Shown piece by piece: positions 58,616 to 64,000 of a stretch of DNA of 64,000 bases. The translations under genes were made by a program, and so were the position numbers. This stretch comes from Apostichopus japonicus (taxonomy: Eukaryota; Echinodermata; Holothuroidea; Aspidochirotida; Stichopodidae). The notes under the pieces were generated by a model. It was given only the letters and a program-made list of their open reading frames with translations, had not been told where the DNA came from and did not search any database. The stretch is taken from NCBI RefSeq assembly GCF_037975245.1, contig NC_092566.1, forward strand, positions 7,358,001-7,422,000. The letters are read 5' to 3'. Numbering within the stretch: position 1 is the first letter of the stretch; each line of letters begins with the position of its first letter.

Positions 58616-61600
58616 TTTTGTATGGATCAACATCGTAACATTTTTCAAAATTGGCAAAAAAGGACACACTAAAAATACTATGAATCATCTAATATCAATA
58701 AGAATCAAACTTTAGAAATAAATTAAAAGAATTTGGCATGCTAGTTCATGATTCACCACAGGTATCATATACCGTTCACCCATTATGAGTTGCTTTGGGG
58801 GAAAATACCACAATTATGATAAATGGCTGTTAGAAATACCCAACCTCCAGGTGAAGTTAAAATGTACATAGCAAACTTATGGGTTAAACTACCAAACAAT
58901 CCAAGATGTAAGAAAGTGTCCTTGGCATGCTAAAATATTACTGAACCTTACAATTAACAAGACCAGTTTAGACCAGGGTAGAAATATATATATATGTAAC
59001 ATGACAGCTTATGCTAAACTAATATTCACATAGATTTTTAGAATATCTAAAGCTGAATCCAATGCACCAATAAAAATAACTATGTAGCCACTAGCTAGAA
59101 AGGTGCATTAGAAATTGGTCAGAGTAAAAATATCCCATCATATGTTAGAATAGGTTCCCTGTATTTACCTCTTGGGTAGTTTTTGGATGTTTAAGAAGTT
59201 TGATTGACACTTGATGCCTCACAGAGATAAAACAATGCTTCCAGCCCAAAGGGCATTAATCCTGCTATGTAACATCTTTGGATGCTTTACTCCATACAAA
59301 AAAACTAGTCAATTGAACAACACAAACTATACTAGCACTACTATTACTATTGTAATAAAAACACTATATGTTACTACCATTGCCTGTGAAGAAACATCTA
59401 GAGTCAAGTTCGTTAAAATATAATCTAGTTTTAGATCTTACTGATTTCTAATTGTAATTGATTTTAAACTATCGCCAAACAATCTTACAACATCATAAAT
59501 ATGAGAATAGTTTTGCCGTAATATAAGTAGTGTGATAATTTGGGCAAGAATTTAAAACATGTAGAACTGACTAAACATCTCTTACGACTGAGGAGTGAAT
59601 GCACAGCACTGCAAAGTGTCTTTGACTAAATACATACAATTTCACTTTAAATAATAAAATAAAGGCCACAGAAATTGCATAAATAAGTAAGGGGGAAAAT
59701 GGCGTGTCAAAGTTTGCTTTTTTCCACAACAAACTTGGGGAGTGGAGAAAGCAGATCAGGTGGAGAATTTTCAAAGTGAGAAGAAAATTTTGAAGAGTTA
59801 CTCAGGAAATAGTTGATAGATATTGGGGAATTTTTAGGGAGTACAATATTGAGATAAATATATTAGCTGGGACCAGGAAAAAAAAAACAAGTTGAACTTG
59901 TTAGTTAATAATAGCACAAGGTAGTTAACATGTAAGGTTAATAGGTTATTTGCATATATAAGTAAAAACATCTTGATGGCAAAAAATCCCAAGAGGATTA
60001 TAACTTTGGGTAAATGTAGGCAAGAAATTTAACGTAACCGGTGAAAGAAGAGAATTAATAAAACGCAATAAAAAAAATTCCAAAATTGAGAAAATTATTC
60101 ATTTCTTAAGAGATTCCTTATCTTTTTTAACCTTTGCATTAATTGTTCTACTTCATTCAAGGCTGCCCCCATACCCCCCCCCCCCCATTCCTACCCAAAA
60201 CTCTCAGTCTTTAGAAATGATTTGCAGATGTTCAACCACCTAACTTATTTACAAACAGCCACTTTCTTCTTTTGTTTTACCCTTGTTTGAAATCACCATG
60301 GTTACCTTCAATTCTTTAAGTAAATTATATACCATGTAATAAATATGTCCATATGTTTAATATTGGCAAGAAATATATACATAAGTGAGGAATATTTAAC
60401 AGGTTTTTGAAACTATTCAGTAACTGTGTCTAGTAGTCACATTATGTGCAAACTACAGGAGAAATTTGGAATCACATAAACAGGGCAACAAGTTTTTTTA
60501 AACTACCACTTTATAGGAATATTAAAAAACCATAATGAAAAAAATCAAAATTAAAAATGACAAAATATTTTCTTGCAACTAGCTAAGAATTTAAACGACT
60601 GAAATTTCTATTTGAAACAATTAAACGTCAGCAATATGCTGCTAAATTCATGCACTACTTTAATACTCGACTGACCATATTTCCACATCAATTAAACTAA
60701 AAAATTAAACAACTCCCCCAAATAAATGCCGGTCATGATTGGCAATACCTCTACATCAATAACACAAAGTAAATAAATAAGTCATTAAAAATAAATAAAT
60801 AAATAATTAAATAAATAAATAAATAAGAAAACTTCCTCAAAACTAAGATAGTTAATACCACATGTAAACACCACCCTCATTCTATGAAATTAAAATGTCT
60901 AGGTTAACTTGACCAGATGACGGGTTGCAGATTATAAATGTTGAGAGTGAATATATACAAATGCCAACTCGCTTGGTTAGGAATCTGGTGGGTAAGCTTG
61001 AACAGAAATCCAAACAACGCCTAAATGGGGTTTTTATTTCATTCTTCTGCTTTTTCCATTATCTTTATTGTTATTACAAATTTTCGTCCAAGAAAGCCGC
61101 ATTTGTTATTTTCCATGATCATTTTTACATCTTTGTTCTGCAAGCTTACCCCTAGATCCACTCATGTTCTGAACTGTGTAACATTGGAAGCCACAAAAGA
61201 AAGTTATGCTTCAGACTTTTCTTTAAATTTCTTGCATTTTGTTAAAATTTTGAGTAAAGACATTCACCTCAATGCCAAACCAAATTCAACAGACAAAGGA
61301 AATTTGACAACTTCAGGAACCTTCGTAAAGGACTTTGCTTCAGTACCTTCTTTTCTTTCCATGATTACTCCAAGATCACTCTACATGTGCACCCCCTCAC
61401 CCCCTCCCCATCCCTCCTCCCTTCCCCAGGTATTCTCAACATTGACAAAAGTCCTCAAAACCAAGCAGTCTTTCTTACATGGCTTCCGTTACATGTCAGA
61501 AATTTCTACAGCTATTTTTGGAAAGAAAAATTAATCAAACTGAAAAATACAGAAATGAGAGAAAGAAGGTAATATTTTGTTGATATGGATGGAGAGTGGC

Positions 61601-61693
61601 AAACAACAATGTAAGATGAGGAGGACCTACCATCGCCATCAGCTACGGATAGAGCAAGAAGATGTATCATGCAGAAGAGATAAAGAGATTTGT

Positions 61694-62005
61694 CAGGATG
61701 TATTTCAATGGTTACATCAATGATGGTTACATCAATGATGGTTACATCAAAGATGGTTACATCAAAGATGATGATGGAAGGATCTTTGTAACAAAACTTA
61801 ATCAAATACCTCCCTCTACACCTTACCAATATCAACTTAAAACCCTGTTCGGCTCTCAGGATGTATTTTCAATGGTTACATCAAAGATGGTTACATCAAA
61901 GATGGTTACATCAAAGATGATGATGATGGAAAGATCTTTGTAAAAAAAACTCAATCAAATACCTCCCTCTACTTTACCTTACCAATATCAACTTAAAACC
62001 CTGCT
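61694..62005. repeat. Tandem duplication (about 155 bp) with nested 15-bp repeats
   Basis: Two units, about 61,694-61,851 and 61,856-62,005. Each begins with CAGGATGTATTTCAATGG (or a one-base variant), then has four or three copies of a 15-bp unit GGTTACATCAA(T/A)GAT, then GATCTTTGTAACAAAACT-like sequence and CCAATATCAACTTAAAACCC. The 15-bp unit keeps a reading frame on both strands by its length alone. Confidence 0.92.
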
Positions 62006-64000
62006 TGTGTTTATCTCAAACTGCTTATCTGAAAACCCACTAACGAGGGTGGCAAAACAGTTGTAGCGTCTAATTAAATCCTTGGGGCATATAACTGATT
62101 AATACGATTTTTTTAATTTTTTTTTTATTTTTATATTTTATATCATAACAGATTTTTCATTTTAGGGTGTCTCCGTCTTCATCATCTTCTTTCATGAGTG
62201 TTCGCAGACAGAAATATTTTTAAATTCAAACATTATCCCAATCTTTTAATCCATCTTCCACTTGATTGCTTCCATATACTCTTGAAAAAATGTCACCCAA
62301 AGACAGAGAGAGCCAGGGCAAAAAAGCCAAACAACATCTTTCACTCTCAAGCACCCCCCCCCCAACCCCCCGGCACCTTAATACATCTAGCCTTTAACCA
62401 TATGATCTTTATTCTAGAATTGAAGAATGTCACGCACGATAGTAACAGACACTTTCAAACTTCTTGTCAGGCATTTTGGTAATTTTGAAACGTAAACACT
62501 GTCGGGTTACCTAACTAGAGATTAGATAATGTTTTGTTTTTAGAATGTATTAAGCAGTAGGTTGATAGAGACTATATTCAGTGAAAGTGGCATTTTAGAA
62601 ATTCAGGAAAAAAATATCTCTGATCTCATGATATGTCAGAAAATGAAATAAAGCAGCAAGATATATGGTAATGATATGCTAATGTATGCTAATGAGGGTT
62701 CTTTCTTATATATCGTAGTGGAGATGAAATCTTTATAGTCTGCCTACCAGCTCTTAATATGGACTCAGATGTAAAACTATTTATGAAATATTGTACATCT
62801 TTCGGATATTGTATGATATCCGTGCTCATCTTCTCCAGTTTGTGTTTGACTGGGATCTTTTTCAGCTACTCTTGCTACGAGATATGGCGTGTAAATATGC
62901 TCGGTATAAACAAATCTCGAAAAAAGCAGTTATATAAATTATTCGTGACTTTCAATCTGTTATGTAATAACACCACAAAAAGTAAAAAAGTATACTGGAC
63001 GAATGACATCGTCTACCAAACTTAACGTACCCCCCTGATCTCTGAAATATTTCAAAGCATCTACTGTAGGAGGTATGCCTGCAGTTTGGAATTCCTTAAA
63101 ATAGCTTACTTGAAACCTGTGTCAGTAAACTTTAAAAATCTAACACCAAAAGCCATTTGACACAATCTTGTGTACCACATCTGTGTGTAAGTAAGATATA
63201 CCACTTTCCCAAATCAGATACTCAAACAGCTTCATAAAATTTCCCTCTCCACTCACCCACCCCCCCTCCCACCTCCCCCATCCCTCAAAATCACATTGCC
63301 ACTTCCTAGTATGTATTTGTAGGTGCTATAATCGTTGTTTGAAAAGATTTTCACAGGGTAAACAAGTGAACAAACAACAGTACAAGTATTATTGATAGTT
63401 ATTGGGTCATCGGCAGACTTTACATAGACTTTAGAAAGAGACAAGTAATTAATTCCACAGCTGTTAATCAATAACTACATTTTTAATAACTGAAATCGGT
63501 ATAAATTAGTTAAATCTGCTAGGAAATGATTTGATAAATTTCAGAAATTCAGACCAAAGTCAGGTTTATTGATTGGGTTCCTACAGTCTGTTTCTATCGA
63601 TTTGCTGTCACAGTCTTCGCACAAAATCTCAAAACTAGAAGATTAGTGTCATGGATAAAAGCACTATATTGATTGAATGTTTGAGAAAAGGGAGAAAAAC
63701 ATGGTAATAGGGAGAGAAAGTTCAATACATTACAAGTTGTAAAAATTTGGTTACCAAGAAAATGCAATTCAATACAAAAAAAATTTAAGGAGATGGGCAA
63801 CATTCAGAAGATGTGTTTTCTTCAAATATCTAAACAAAGCATTTGTTTACTACTTTGACAATCAACTTATTTGCAATTCATAGCAAATCCTTTCATGGAT
63901 CATCAAAAATAGAAGCAGATGTCATGGAAAAGTCATGGACAAATATTGAAAGAGCACAGAAATTTTTGCCTACGTTATGAACATGTATATAAATTGCAGT

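Larger units (their letters stand above)
57647..64000 (-). other. 5' intron with no defendable exon
   Basis: 6.4 kb of AT-rich intron. It contains C-runs (57,819-57,831; 60,174-60,186; 62,347-62,355), the degenerate repeat at 58,300, AAAT/TAAA repeats at 60,780-60,825 and the tandem duplication at 61,694-62,005. I searched the minus strand for the exon that should precede exon 1 (ending in a one-base phase with an acidic DVSDEE-like end) and found none, so it and the ankyrin-repeat exons lie to the right. Confidence 0.6.

Noticed and set aside
61025-61534. Plus-strand ORF of 169 residues
   Set aside because: No family motif, biased toward Phe/Ser/Pro from pyrimidine-rich sequence, no splice or promoter context.
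62160-62215. Minus-strand acidic stretch (KEDDEDGDT) as the exon before exon 1
   Set aside because: It recalls the DVSDEEGDD segment of ankyrins, but there is no GT donor in the right phase after it.
62759-63025. Plus-strand ORF of 88 residues with a hydrophobic stretch
   Set aside because: It resembles a small membrane protein only by composition of AT-rich DNA. No recognised family and no supporting context.

Overview
The window is a stretch of an animal nuclear genome holding most of one large gene on the minus strand. The gene is an ankyrin of the vertebrate ANK1/2/3, fly Ank2 and worm unc-44 family. I joined 32 exons by hand between 57,646 (5' side) and 290 (3' side). Reading phases match at every junction of this model. 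The ankyrin-repeat (membrane-binding) exons must lie beyond the right edge at 64,000, and the last exon(s) beyond the left edge. Introns are AT-rich, full of homopolymer runs and minisatellites, and contain a tRNA-derived SINE-like element. A marine invertebrate deuterostome (echinoderm or hemichordate) fits best, but that is inference, not proof.

Layout along the gene, high to low coordinates. 64,000-57,647: intron with no exon I can defend. 57,646-56,525: linker after the ankyrin repeats (MTGD and GDDS motifs). 56,196-46,794: the spectrin-binding ZU5-ZU5-UPA supermodule, including a 102-bp cassette exon paralogous to the end of the exon before it, an arrangement also present in vertebrate ANK2/ANK3. 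45,683-36,390: three or four in-frame micro-exons. 34,853-33,079: the death domain, split over two exons beside the SINE-like element. 32,890-15,190: a ladder of small exons (27-96 bp), nearly all a multiple of 3 with phase 0 at both ends, plus one 858-bp exon. 14,675-6,888: a giant exon of about 7.8 kb (2,596 codons) encoding a very acidic, probably disordered tail with seven near-identical 83-residue repeats. 2,161-290: C-terminal exons with a four-fold short helical motif ending in Leu-Trp and a proline-rich SAPP repeat.

How the parts work together. The ZU5-ZU5-UPA part should bind beta-spectrin and the death domain keeps the family order. The symmetric cassette exons, the 858-bp exon and the giant exon can each be kept or skipped without breaking the frame. 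One gene could therefore make a short ankyrin and giant neuronal-type ankyrins with many tail variants. The giant exon lies C-terminal to the death domain. In vertebrate ANK2/ANK3 it lies between UPA and the death domain, while in fly Ank2 and worm unc-44 it lies after the death domain.

I see no convincing second gene on either strand. The strongest candidates for something undescribed are the exon ladder plus giant exon after the death domain, the exactly 249-bp seven-copy coding repeat, the Leu-Trp motif array at the C-terminus, and a tandem triplication that copied a splice donor whose extra copies carry AT in place of GT.
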